DNA from: Choristoneura fumiferana
Lineage: Eukaryota > Arthropoda > Insecta > Lepidoptera > Tortricidae
DNA length: 64,000 nucleotides
Direction: 5' to 3'
Assembly: GCF_025370935.1 (NCBI RefSeq)
Contig: NC_133476.1
Span: forward strand, 7,214,514 to 7,278,513
Part shown: positions 11,388 to 21,370 of the stretch, in pieces
Position numbering within the stretch: the stretch's first letter is position 1
How the letters are laid out: each line of letters starts with the position of its first letter
Made by a program: the position numbers and the translations under genes
Notes under the pieces: generated by a model
What the model was told of the DNA's origin: nothing
Database searches by the model: none
Seen by the model: the letters and a program-made list of their open reading frames with translations, nothing else

Positions 11388-11530
11388 TGTATAAAGATAT
11401 GGACACGGGCAAAGTTAAAAAATATGTACCTATACACGACTGTATGTACTTATAACATTAAGGTCGTGTATACATATTTTTGTAACTGGCCGTGTCGATA
11501 TCGATATATTTGCTATGACCTGTCCAAGCT
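11388..11530. repeat. Uninterrupted relative of the GTACAGTCA MITE
   Basis: Starts 'tacagtcatgtataaagat' and continues through 'aaggtcgtgtatacatattt' and 'ggccgtgtcgatatcgata'. It gives the intact interior against which the 4254-4605 copy can be read as interrupted. 10608-11387 shows no feature. Confidence 0.55.
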
Positions 11531-11899
11531 ATAGATATTGGTACGTACCTACACTTACCTACACAATCTATCTCCTCTCTTGAGGAAATCTAAACAGTAT
11601 TTTATTTTAGGGTTTCAGTGCTAAAGGGTGATAAACGGAACCCTAACTACTGTCGCTTCACTGTCTTTTTTGTTAATTTTTGTTCACGATTTTTAGTGTA
11701 AAAGATCTGATATTAACTGCTCGTCACCTTTTACGAAAAATTGCTTTTTCCGATGCAGAGACGTTCATTATTGAGGAGTCCTGGTGCTTCATCACCCGTT
11801 CCATTTCACCATATACATTACGACGAGCTTAAATTGCTTAGCAACTGCGGTAAAGTAATTTAAATTCAACCCGTGAAGTACTTGTTATTGAGTAGTCGC

Positions 11900-12350
11900 T
11901 CCGTTGGTCAAATGTGGTCTTCATCATCAGTTCCAATTCACCAAATGATGATTTTCAAGAGCAAATGCACGTGTACCACTACGAGTACTACCTACTAAAT
12001 ATATCGAAATTACCATAGGTGTCCCTACAATATTTGAAGAGTTCCCTCGATTTCCTTAGGATCCAATATCAGATCCTGATTTGGTGCTTATGGGACCTAA
12101 TTGTAAATCAGTTTAAAAAAATATACCTCGTTGAGTTTCTTGCCGGATTCTTCTCAACAGAGGTTTTTGGTAGTTTTTTTTGACATTCATAAGTGCTTGT
12201 TTTAGCCTAAATTGAATAAAGATATTTTGACTTTGACTTTGATTTTGACTTTGAAAATTGAAAGCATTCCTAGACGAACAATAAAACAATATTTGAAATC
12301 GGTTCATAAATGACGGAGTTCTGAGGTAACAAGAATTGATTTTGAAGTCG
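11900..12350 (+). repeat. Interspersed repeat with 'cctcgatttccttaggatcc' core
   Basis: Core blocks 'aggtgtccctacaatattt', 'aggatccaatatcagatcc' and 'cataaatgacggagttctg' recur at 13260-13545, 59640-59890 and 60620-60910. An inserted 'ttgactttgactttgattt' run at 12215-12255 is the tail of another retroelement. Confidence 0.6.
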
Positions 12351-12580
12351 GTTAAAAATAAGACAAGCATAAAGCATGATTAAGAAGCTATCTGTGGTTG
12401 GGTACTCGATATCAGTATGTACCTATATCTATGCTATTCTTATTTGTATTATTCTTATTTTTTATTTATGTTGATACAATTACTATAAAAGAATTTAAAC
12501 AAAAAGTAAAACCGACCCAAAAAAAATAAAAAAATAACAAAAAATTTAACCGACTACAAACTCCTTGAAAATATTATTCT

Positions 12581-12723
12581 AGGTACCTACTAGCTCGAAG
12601 TCGGTGCCTCAGCACGAGCCAGCAGGAATGGAACAATATTCGTCTACCTCACCTACATACTATGGGTTTCAATCCATCCTGCTGGGTCGTGCTAAGTCAC
12701 CGACTTCGAGCTAGTAGGTACCT
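12581..12723. repeat. Foldback element, 26-nt perfect arms
   Basis: 12581-12606 is the exact reverse complement of 12698-12723. The symmetry continues more loosely inward ('cagcacgagccagcagga' against 'tcctgctgggtcgtgct') and outward through 'ttaaccgactaca' and 'gagtcggtttaa' (about 12500-12815). Confidence 0.8.
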
Positions 12724-12914
12724 ACCATGAAAAATATTTTCACGGGATTTTTAGTCGGCTCAATTTTTAAATTTTTAATTTTTTGGAGTCGGTTTAACTT
12801 TTTTGTTAAAATTTTTCTTTATTTCTCACTTTTTAGTAATTTGTAGCCGAAGTACATCTCACATCGATTCCATTAAGCCCAAACACGGCTTAGTTACGTT
12901 GTTTTATAACAGTG

Positions 12915-13097
12915 CCCTTAGTGTTAGTTTTCGGTTACAAAATACGTCTCGATCGCGTTCGCGTTAAAATCTCAATTTGTATGACGTATTCGTACAGCGC
13001 CTCTAGCGGAACGTTTGCGATGTTCGTGTTTCCATACAACTTGAGATTTTACGCGAACGCAATCCGTATTTTGTAACCGAAAACTTACACTAGGGGT
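12915..13097. repeat. MITE with long imperfect terminal inverted repeats
   Basis: Left end CCCTTAGTGTTAGTTTTCGG and right end CCGAAAACTTACACTAGGGG. The arms match over about 65 nt each, including 'ggttacaaaatacg' and 'cgtattttgtaacc', with a central 'gcgcctctagcgg'. It is non-coding. Confidence 0.75.
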
Positions 13098-13547
13098 ACA
13101 GAGTTCCGTTGCCTACCTTCCGGCTTCAGCATCAGATCAGTTCGAAAGAATCATTAACTTAAAGCTCCTTCTTAGCCACTTATCTAGGTATATTAATCAT
13201 GATCGTTTATAGACGAGTAGACGATTACATTACTTCATCTTTGACGAGTTCCATTGGTCATCCACGGTCTTCTTCATCAGGTTCAGTTTACCAAATGATA
13301 CTTTCTGAATTATCTTAATGCTAAAAATGACAAAATCGCCATAGCTTGCCCTCGATTTCCCTAGGATCCTAGGATCATCAGATCTTGACTTGGTGACAAT
13401 GGGACCACCTTAGAAGAATACCCTTTCGATTAAAAAAATAATTTTGAAAATCGGTCCACAATTGACTGAGTAATCAGTGAACATACATAAAAAAAAAATA
13501 CAAACATTGGAACATAGAACCTCCTCCTTTTTTTTGAAGTCAGTAGT

Positions 13548-14057
13548 CAGGGACTATAGCTGTTATTTTGCACGAATATATATGTAAAATATGCCGAGAA
13601 AAAGGTACAATAATAAAATAAAAAAATATATATTTTTAGGGTACCTCCCATAGACGTAAAATTGGGGTGATTTTTTTTCCTCATCCAACCATTAAACGGG
13701 TTTGCTAAGACGATTTTTCGATTCAGTGATTTGTTTGCGAAATATTCAACTAAAGTGCAAATTTTCATTAAAATCGAGCGTCTCCCCCCCACTCTAAACC
13801 GGTGGGTGGAAAAATTTGTAAAAATTTAGGATGGTATATAGTAAGTATATCAAACTTTCAAGGAAAACTGTAACGGCTAAGTTTGCTTGAGAATTATTAG
13901 TAGTTTAAGAGTAAATAGCAGCTTAAGGTATAAAATATACCTAAACTTGAAAGATTCCGTATACAATACGAAATCCTTAGAAAAATATTACTTAATTTTT
14001 TCGTAATGGCTACGGAACCCTATCTTGGGCGTGTCCGACACGCTCTTGGCCGGTTTT
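13548..14057 (+). repeat. Family D interspersed repeat, 5-prime truncated
   Basis: Begins inside the family at 'gggactatagctgttattt' and ends with 'ctacggaaccctatcttggg' and the 15-nt palindrome GCGTGTCCGACACGC. It is joined directly to an upstream copy of the 11900-type repeat (13260-13545). Confidence 0.7.
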
Positions 14058-14219
14058 TAATAACAACGATATATATTTTCACGTTAATTAGGTTCACGTT
14101 AAAGATGTACTGAAATCACTTGACCAGTTTTTAAAAACATTTCGAGGAAATAGGGATATTTTTACAATGACTGAGTTGTGGTTCGATTGCCTTAGATAAA
14201 CTCAAACAGCTTGCTTATT

Positions 14220-15440
14220 TTTTGGCATAAAATAAGATTGTGTGTGGACCATTTTCATGACGAAAAGTTACGTTCTTAGTCTACGTGGTCTTAGTTCTAT
14301 GCTTTTTCCGCATAGAAGGTGGCGCCATTGTATTTATTCCAGTTTGTATATGGACCATTTCGCCGATGCGATTTTATTATATCTGTGTCTGGTTGGAAAT
14401 AGTTATTTGTGCAACAAGAGAGCAAAGTTGTTTTTTGTTGCGAGTGTTGATTTTGAATCCCGAGTAAGCGAAGGATTCTATAATTGAATCACGAGCGGCA
14501 GCGAGTGATTCTAGGTTAGAATCCTGAAAGCAGCAAGGGATTCAAATACACGAGATGCAAAAAAACTTTGGTCTCGTGTGACACATACAATTTTTCACCT
14601 CAGCAGCGAGAACATAATTTAAATGTAACATAAGAATAAAACCACATATACCTACCTGTTTACAAAACAAACACAATTTTTAAATAGAATCCGATTATTA
14701 AGAAAGAAATATAATAATCACATTTAAAACCATAAAAAAGTGTCGAGTAGATCTACTATACAAATCTCATACTCATAACATGCATTGTAAGAACTTCTTG
14801 TACTAATGTCACACTTATTTTTTAATACTGCAAAAAGCCTCATCTTGGGGTCATTAAAAAGGTTGAACAATAAACGTATATTTTTATAAATGTTATTAAA
14901 CCTTTAATTATGTATTTTATTAAGATTTACAAATTAAATTATATTTACATAAACATAAATAGATTTGATAAAAATTCATTCAATTTAACAAATAATTATT
15001 CCAACTGTAGAGGCAGTATACGGAATTCTTTTATAAAAAAAAACAAGAGAAGCGGCTTTCGTGCAACGAGGTTGCATACTTTATTAAAAGATCGGGAAAA
15101 TTTACATTTTGGAAATATTTCGTTGTCATGTAATTTATTAGGTATCGATATATTTTTAATACCAAAAATTTAATTTAAGATTGTAATCATCACATTTGAT
15201 CTTATCTCTCGCTTTTTTCGTGTTGAAGTGAAATGACAGATCAAAGTAAGGTTAAAATCCTCTTTGGTTCAAATATTTGGAATTCAGTGAGTAGACCCAA
15301 CACTGTACTCAGCATTTAAAAAAATAATTAAAAAGTTACTTTGTCTCACGGAGTGAGCAAAATGCGATTTTAAATAGCAAAACCTGCCTGTTTGAGGTGC
15401 TGAGGTGAAAAAATACTTACCGCGAAAACTTAGAAATTGT
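14220..15440. repeat. AT-rich stretch, possible non-autonomous element
   Basis: No convincing gene. Around 14440-14600 and 15220-15410 similar words occur in opposite orientation ('ttttcacctcagcagcgag' against 'ggtgctgaggtgaaaaa'). This suggests the ends of a decayed element of about 1.2 kb. The open frame at 14910-15173 is AT-rich, Asn/Ile/Lys-dominated and not coding-like. Confidence 0.35.
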
Positions 15441-15488
15441 TATAGAGCGTAAATCATAAACGATTCAAATAAATTGATTATTCTCACA

Positions 15489-15650
15489 ATGTCGTCAAGT
15501 GATAGTGAAAATTATGATGTCGAACAAAGAGCAAAAGACATAATTGATAATCTTTTGCCGCCGAAATTTATTTAAAAACTTATGAAAGTTTTATGGACTG
15601 GAGGAATAAGAAACGCATTACTTAATTCTTTCACAGAAAGCGTTTTCTCG
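15489..15650 (+). pseudogene. Decayed N-terminus of a tyrosine-recombinase (Crypton-like) transposase
   Basis: ATG 15489 opens an acidic N-terminus (MSSSDSENYDVEQRAKD...) ending at a stop after about 28 codons. A one-base frame shift restores a segment reading YESFMDWRNKKRIT, then a stop, then SFTESVF. This resembles the SAM-like core-binding region at the start of Crypton/KCTD1-type tyrosine recombinases. That resemblance comes from recalled family features and is inference. Stops and shifts make it non-functional. It ends about 240 bp upstream of the TATA box of VM gene 2. Confidence 0.45.
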
Positions 15651-15891
15651 CATTCGAAGTGAAATTTTAAGACTGCCAGTAGTTAGGTACTTTTTTTTCT
15701 TATTGTGTGCTGATATGGCCCTAAATTACATGCGGAAGGCAATGACTCACGCACGTTAAAACTTCGTCACTTAGGTACCTACGTGCTCCAACGAAGATAA
15801 AATTTAACTCTCACGAACGTGCCTTAAATTGCTCAAATCTACAATAACACTGATAATCAATATCTGACACTCGCTTGGTAGGTAACTATCC

Positions 15892-15899
15892 TATATAAA
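15892..15899 (+). promoter_or_regulatory. TATA box of VM gene 2
   Basis: TATATAAA, 60 bp upstream of the ATG. Confidence 0.7.
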
Positions 15900-15951
15900 T
15901 AGTCCATCTTATTTTACATCATCACACTGTCACTCACCAATCTCATCAACA

Positions 15952-16554
15952 ATGAAGATCGCCATCGCTATCGCTGTGTTTATCGGTTCATCGGCGTTTG
16001 GTGCGCCAACCGAGGACCTTTTGAGAACAAGAAAGTCAGCACCATACAGCGGAGTACAGTCTTATGGCGGTGCTGCATCCTACGGCTCAGCGTCGTACGG
16101 ACCGCCCTGCTCCGGTGCCCCTCTAGCCCCCATCGCGCTCTATCTGGCCCCTCCAACCGCCCCGCACTACAGGGAAGAAGACCTCCACGGAGAGACCTCC
16201 GAGCACGCGCGCACCTACGAGGCTCCCAGTTATGGCGCGTCGGCGAGCATCCTTGCCCCTTCACCCAGTGGTGCCGTGGGCTACTTCCCCAACGCCAAAA
16301 TTGGCGGTTGTGGTGTTCCACTTCTCCTAAGCTGCGCTCCGAACGTTGTTGCTGGTCACCTGGCCCACGCTCACTCGTATTCAGCTCCTTCGTACAAGCA
16401 GAATGAGAACCAGGAGGAAACCACGGAGCTGAGGGAAAATATGGAAAAATCCTGGTCGGATGCGGAAAGGGCCAGCCACCCCGTTCACCACCATCACCTG
16501 ATCGTGAATGAGAATCACGAAGTAGCTGAGCACCAAAAAGATTTTCCGGTTTAA
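15952..16554 (+). CDS. Vitelline membrane protein, VM-domain, 200 aa (VM gene 2)
   Basis: The smallest of the cluster. It has a signal peptide (MKIAIAIAVFIGSSAFG/A), a Ser/Tyr/Gly/Ala/Pro-rich region (SYGGAASYGSASYG), a Glu/His segment, and the VM core at about residues 106-141 (GAVGYFPNAKIGGC, then VPLLLSCAPN and AGHLAHAHS). The C-terminus is His- and Glu-rich, including HHHH. It is a single exon on the same strand as VM gene 1, with TATA box and poly(A) signal in place. Codon choice is GC-rich against AT-rich flanks, as expected of a highly expressed eggshell gene. The long open frame on the opposite strand is a shadow of this composition. Length fits the VMP23/25 class. Confidence 0.9.
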   Translation: MKIAIAIAVFIGSSAFGAPTEDLLRTRKSAPYSGVQSYGGAASYGSASYGPPCSGAPLAPIALYLAPPTAPHYREEDLHGETSEHARTYEAPSYGASASILAPSPSGAVGYFPNAKIGGCGVPLLLSCAPNVVAGHLAHAHSYSAPSYKQNENQEETTELRENMEKSWSDAERASHPVHHHHLIVNENHEVAEHQKDFPV

Positions 16555-16680
16555 CGTTCAAGAAGGTTAAATATTCAAGAGTAAAAGAGTAGCTAACGGC
16601 TTTAAAGGTAGTGAATATATGATTGAAAATGGTATTGATAGGTAACTTATTGATTTTGTAATTATTTATTTTTTCTATGC

Positions 16681-16686
16681 AATAAA
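16681..16686 (+). terminator. Poly(A) signal of VM gene 2
   Basis: AATAAA, 126 bp after the stop. Confidence 0.7.
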
Positions 16687-16689
16687 AGA

Positions 16690-18760
16690 TTTTAAAATAT
16701 CCATTTATTTTAATAAGTTTCCAGTAGGTATATGTGCATCTTATTCCAGAATACGAACCTCCTAGGCTGGAATTTTGTATACCTATAAATTGCTACGCGC
16801 AGGTATGTAGATTTCTTCGGGATGTTTTTGAACATGTACAAAATTTTCCTTGAAATTCAACATGGTCCAAATTTCAAGTCAAATTTTGTTAACCAACTTA
16901 TTCAAAACCCAATAGGTGCGAGCCTGATATCTTCCAATCAAAAACCCTTCGTTTAGGGAGAGAGAGTTAAAATCAAACCATTTTACTCCCTTTTCATTTG
17001 ACCAAAAATATTTATACAGTCGAATATCGAACAAACTGATTCATAATATACATCTATAACCTTATAACTTATATAACCTTTTAATAATCAATTTCACTAT
17101 GATTTCCTTGACAAAATTATGCAATGTCAACATTACATAAGTAGCACAAATGTTTCACCCTGGTACAGATTCAGTTTATTCGACTATACGTCGTTCGTAA
17201 TAAAAATATGATGCTGTTTGCACTTACGGTCAGTTCACACCGAGACATAGCGTCACGTCGCGTATTGGTGTAAACCGACCCTTTCCTATCTGGGAATACG
17301 GTCTGCAGCAATAATAACTTATCAAAGTTATCAACATAGGTCGCAATCGAACTAGCAAATCTGTAGCAGTTGTACGTCAGGGTTGTCACTAAGTAAGTAC
17401 ATCGAACAAATGAAAATTAATTGTTATTTAAATCATACAATTTATTATATATCTGTATATAAATAAAAATGAACCGCCAAAATGAATTTACGCGCGTAAC
17501 TTTCGAACGACGGCACCGAATTGGATAATTATTTTTTTGTTGCATTCGTTATTGTCAGGACAAGGTTAGTGCTAAAAAAAAAAGACAATTTTAGTCTAAA
17601 ACGACCGTATAATATTTTGTTAGTTGTTTTTCAAGCACACCAATATTATCAAGCAATAAAGATTCCATATTAATATTTGAATGAAATATGGAAAATACGT
17701 GATTTCATAACCAAAATGATAGACACATTGAAATGCATTTAGCATTGACATTGACATGTTAATTTATTTTCTTTGATAGAAAATTAAACAAGTTTAAATC
17801 AAAAGAGGGTCAGTAAGGTTATCATTAAATTGTATTAATAATACGTACAGTAAAGTAGGTAAGTAAGTACATGATTCATCATACTCGCCAACCCTAACAT
17901 AAAACTGTCATATGCTACGGTTTTGCTACCTCTGTTGCGAGGTATTATGCTTATCAAATAAATAAAAATTAAAAAAAACTTAATGTTCAATTGCCAACAT
18001 TCTTGACCAATTCTTGACCATTTGTGAACCTATCACAACATGAAAAGGCAATTTACACAACTACTTTTGCAGTTGGCGGTAGGTACGTTCAGATATTTTT
18101 TTCTGGCGGCTGTACCGAAGTATATATTATTATGAAACGATAAACATCAAACTTTGTAGTAAGAAATTTACTCAGCTGAACTTCGAATGTCGCAATTGAA
18201 TGCTATTTGCAATTCCGCACTTTTACATACCTACCTACCTATATATATGTATGTGATTTTACATTCACTGCCTTTATTTAGCTACAACGGGTATAATTCT
18301 TACATAAAAATATTTAGATAAATTAAATTAGAAATCTTGGCAAAATTTGGCGAGTAGATAGTATGATGAACATTGAGAATATAAATAGGCCACTTTTTAT
18401 TTCGGATTTCTGCATTCAAAGACGCTGGGTGGTTAAGTAGTACCTAAACTGAAAATTTTCGACACTTTTTAATTTTTTCTTTTTAATGTTTTATTTAAGT
18501 CTTCTTTTCTTAAGTTTTTTATATTGTACCGTTTTTTGCCCAAATAAACATTAAACATTTTTAAATATTATTTTTGCAAAAAGAGTTTTAATTTTAAAAC
18601 GACGTACCTATTGGTTAGTAGGTATTGTTTTGTTTTGTTTTCGATAAATGTATTTCGGTACCTACAGGTAGGTACAGTGGACGTAAAAGATTTCCGGAGT
18701 TTAATCTTATTTTAATAAATTATCTGACTAGCTAAATTAATATTAAATTTTAATGTATTT
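16690..18760. other. Intergenic stretch without recognisable features
   Basis: AT-rich and no long coding-like frame. I see only short scattered words such as 'aataaaaat' runs and no terminal repeats. Confidence 0.5.
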
Positions 18761-18763
18761 TTT

Positions 18764-18975
18764 AACCCCCGACGCAAAAAGAGGGGTGTTATAGGTTTGA
18801 CCGCTGTGTGTCTGTGTGTATGTCTGTGGCACCGTAGCTCTTAAACGGGTGGACCGATTTGAATGCGTTTTTTTTTCAAATCAGGTATTTTAGCGATGGT
18901 TCTTAGACATGTTTTATCAAAATCGGTTCAGCCTTTTTTGAGATATTGAACTTTGAATTGACAATGTCGGGGGTT
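18764..18975. repeat. MITE with AACCCCCGAC terminal inverted repeats, full length
   Basis: Left terminus AACCCCCGAC (18764-18773) and right terminus GTCGGGGGTT (18966-18975) are exact reverse complements. Length is 212 bp. It contains a TG-rich block and 'ggcaccgtagctcttaaacg'. It defines the full length of the family whose fragments lie at 881 and 7873. Confidence 0.75.
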
Positions 18976-19574
18976 TTCTAACTTTTTGTTGGTAAGGTTA
19001 TATAATTACCTACACTAGGGGCACAAATATAAAATTGCATGTCTAGAAATTGCAAATTTTAGCGAAATTGTTACAGCCGTTTCCGGAACCCGAAATAAAT
19101 TCCTAGATAAATATTTGTATAAGTAAATATTTTTTTCGTTTAAAGGTATTAGGTATACACAATATTTACAATAAAATTAATCATTAAAAGTTGTTTACAC
19201 AAAAATAAATTAATAATTATAATGGTGTTCTAACGAACGAACGAACTATGGTGGTTATCATAACGAATACTTAGGCGACCGAGCTTTACTTTGTGCTTAC
19301 AGAATCGAAAAACGCATTATCCTAGCTAGACACGAGACCTAAGTAGTAGGTAAAATCGTTTTTCCCACCAAAAAGCCTTATATGCCCAATTTTATCGGAG
19401 CCCTTGTGTCTTTTTTGTTGAAAATATACACAGAAAATTATTTAAATTTGTTTAAGCAGTATGTGTGTTATTCTTTTAAAAGGGTTGGCGATTAAAATAC
19501 AGAAAAACGTGGTCTGGCGTGCCAGTAAGTTTGTATAAATACTCGTAGTATAATAGTTATATGCATTAGTAAGT

Positions 19575-19770
19575 AAGAGATAGTCAAATCAAATCAAATC
19601 ATTTATTCAGTAAATAGGCCGCAATGGGCACTTTTAGACGTCATTTTTTAAACTACCATCGCTTTCGGAAAGACCATCATTGCCAAGAAGAATGCGCCGC
19701 AAGAAACTTGGCAGAAAGGCATTTTTCAAAATAAAATAATTACTAATAAAATTCTTAAAAACTAAAGTAT
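19575..19770 (-). repeat. Retroelement 3-prime remnant (family E)
   Basis: Starts 'caaatcaaatcaaatcattt', then 'aataggccgcaatgggcac' and 'agaagaatgcgccgcaag'. A second copy in the same orientation is at 28290-28480. 18976-19574 and 19771-20458 show no gene. Confidence 0.6.
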
Positions 19771-20458
19771 ACAATTAAAGAATAAAATTAAAAAATAATA
19801 ATAATAGTAATACACGGATATATGGGGTCCATAAGTTACAAAATTAAACACTAACTATATCTACGTTCAGTGGAAGTGTAGAATGCTTCCACCGTCATAA
19901 ATTAAATAATAATAATAATTTAATTCTGAAATACCTATACATTTCAGGTCAAGTAACCATTAAGCTTTTGGATTCCGAAGGCAAGCTCACGTCTGCCGCC
20001 TCCAAAGTTAGCTCACACGCACTCATGTCATGCTCTGAAAGCAGAGCGGTACCGAGGGCATGGTTTGCTTCCGTTCCCATAAGCTCTATGGGATTGTCTT
20101 GGGAACTTCGACGTCGCGAGCCTGTGACTAGAAATTAAACTAGAAATATACAAGTTTAAAAATCCATAAGCTTAACAATATAAGTACAGCCTTCAAATAT
20201 AGCAAGGGGATGTATAAAGTCCCTGAGTTAATAATACAATTCCTAATCTAAATAATTCAGAGATATACATAGTAGTCTCTAAATGTCAAAGTAAACTAAT
20301 AAAATTATAGAAAATACTTCGATAAAACACGAGTTGGACTACTACTACTACTACTACATTTTTTTACTTGGAAATAAACGTAGTTAATAACAGTTATTGA
20401 GAAAAACGATCAGTACTAAACTTGATTAAAAACCAAGAAACCGACTTCCGCTGTTTAT

Positions 20459-21050
20459 ACAGGGTGGCCCATTTAGATCGGTCAGTATGGGAAAGTCTGA
20501 AACTATAAGACATACTAAAACAAAGATCTGTTCTTAGGTACCATGCCATCGATTTTAATAACAAGAAAAACTGCATTCGTACATTAAATTGTACTCAACT
20601 CTGGAATCGAACCCGGAAGTTTTGAAAAACAAAACTTACATTATTAAAGAATATGAAAACAATCCATTTTATTCATTCTAGATATCATATTTCAAAGTAA
20701 CAATTATTGCTTATGATTATGACCCACACTATCGATATCCAAATAGAAATAATGTGTTTTTTTTTTAAAACAACCTGAGGCCGTATTGCCTAACGTTACT
20801 GACGCTCGCGATCGCAATCAAATGACAGATTTCCAATACAAAAACTGTCACTTTATTGCGATCGCGAACGTCAGAAACGTTAGACATGGCCTCTGGTTCG
20901 ATTCCCGTACTGATAACAAGTTTTTTTTTAAATGTTAGAATGCAGTTTTTCTTGTTACTAAAATCGATGACATGGTTCCTAAGAACAGATCTTCGTATGT
21001 ATTATAGTTTCAGACTTTACCATACTGACCGATCTAAATGGACCACCTGT
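20459..21050. repeat. 592-bp foldback element with nested MITE
   Basis: Left arm from ACAGGGTGGCCCATTTAGAT (20459) and right arm ending ATCTAAATGGACCACCTGT (21050) are inverted copies over about 115-130 nt. Both keep 'ccatactgaccgat' and 'aagaacagatct'. When translated the arms give matching short frames, but these are arm symmetry, not genes. A second inverted-repeat element sits inside (20777-20893). Confidence 0.75.
20777..20893. repeat. Nested 117-bp palindromic MITE
   Basis: Runs from GAGGCCGTATTGCCTAACG to CGTTAGACATGGCCTC. Inner arms 'gacgctcgcgatcgcaat' and 'attgcgatcgcgaacgtc' face each other. It lies in the loop of the 20459-21050 foldback. Confidence 0.75.
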
Positions 21051-21320
21051 ACCTATGTAAATATTGGCTATTGTAAGTATTTTTATGAATTAAATTGTTA
21101 TAAGGAAAAATATGTATTATTCCTGAAATTATCTATCAATACTTGAAATACGTGATAGTCATAATGTTTCAAATGTATTCTTAGAACGTGAATCGATGAC
21201 ACGGTCGGTCGTATTGAACACGCCGCCTCAGCACAACCCGCACGCGTCATCGCTAACGGCACGTACTGCTGTACTTACCTGCGTTGGGAAGGGGTACAGC
21301 TAAACATTTAATGAATTTAG

Positions 21321-21327
21321 TATAAAT
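21321..21327 (+). promoter_or_regulatory. TATA box of VM gene 3
   Basis: TATAAAT, 50 bp upstream of the ATG. A TCACAC-type initiator is at about 21339-21355. Confidence 0.7.
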
Positions 21328-21370
21328 GCTCCAGTAGATCACACTTAGCATCACACAACGATAGCACACA

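Noticed and set aside
14910..15173. 87-codon frame rich in Asn, Ile and Lys
   Set aside because: Its composition is that of the surrounding AT-rich DNA, with no motif and no promoter.
15980..16561. Long minus-strand open frame (193 codons) opposite VM gene 2
   Set aside because: It mirrors the GC-rich codons of the VM gene, has no recognisable motif and gives Arg/Gly/Pro-biased sequence. Other long frames overlapping the VM genes (for example 9307-9681 and 10029-10301) are shadows in the same way.
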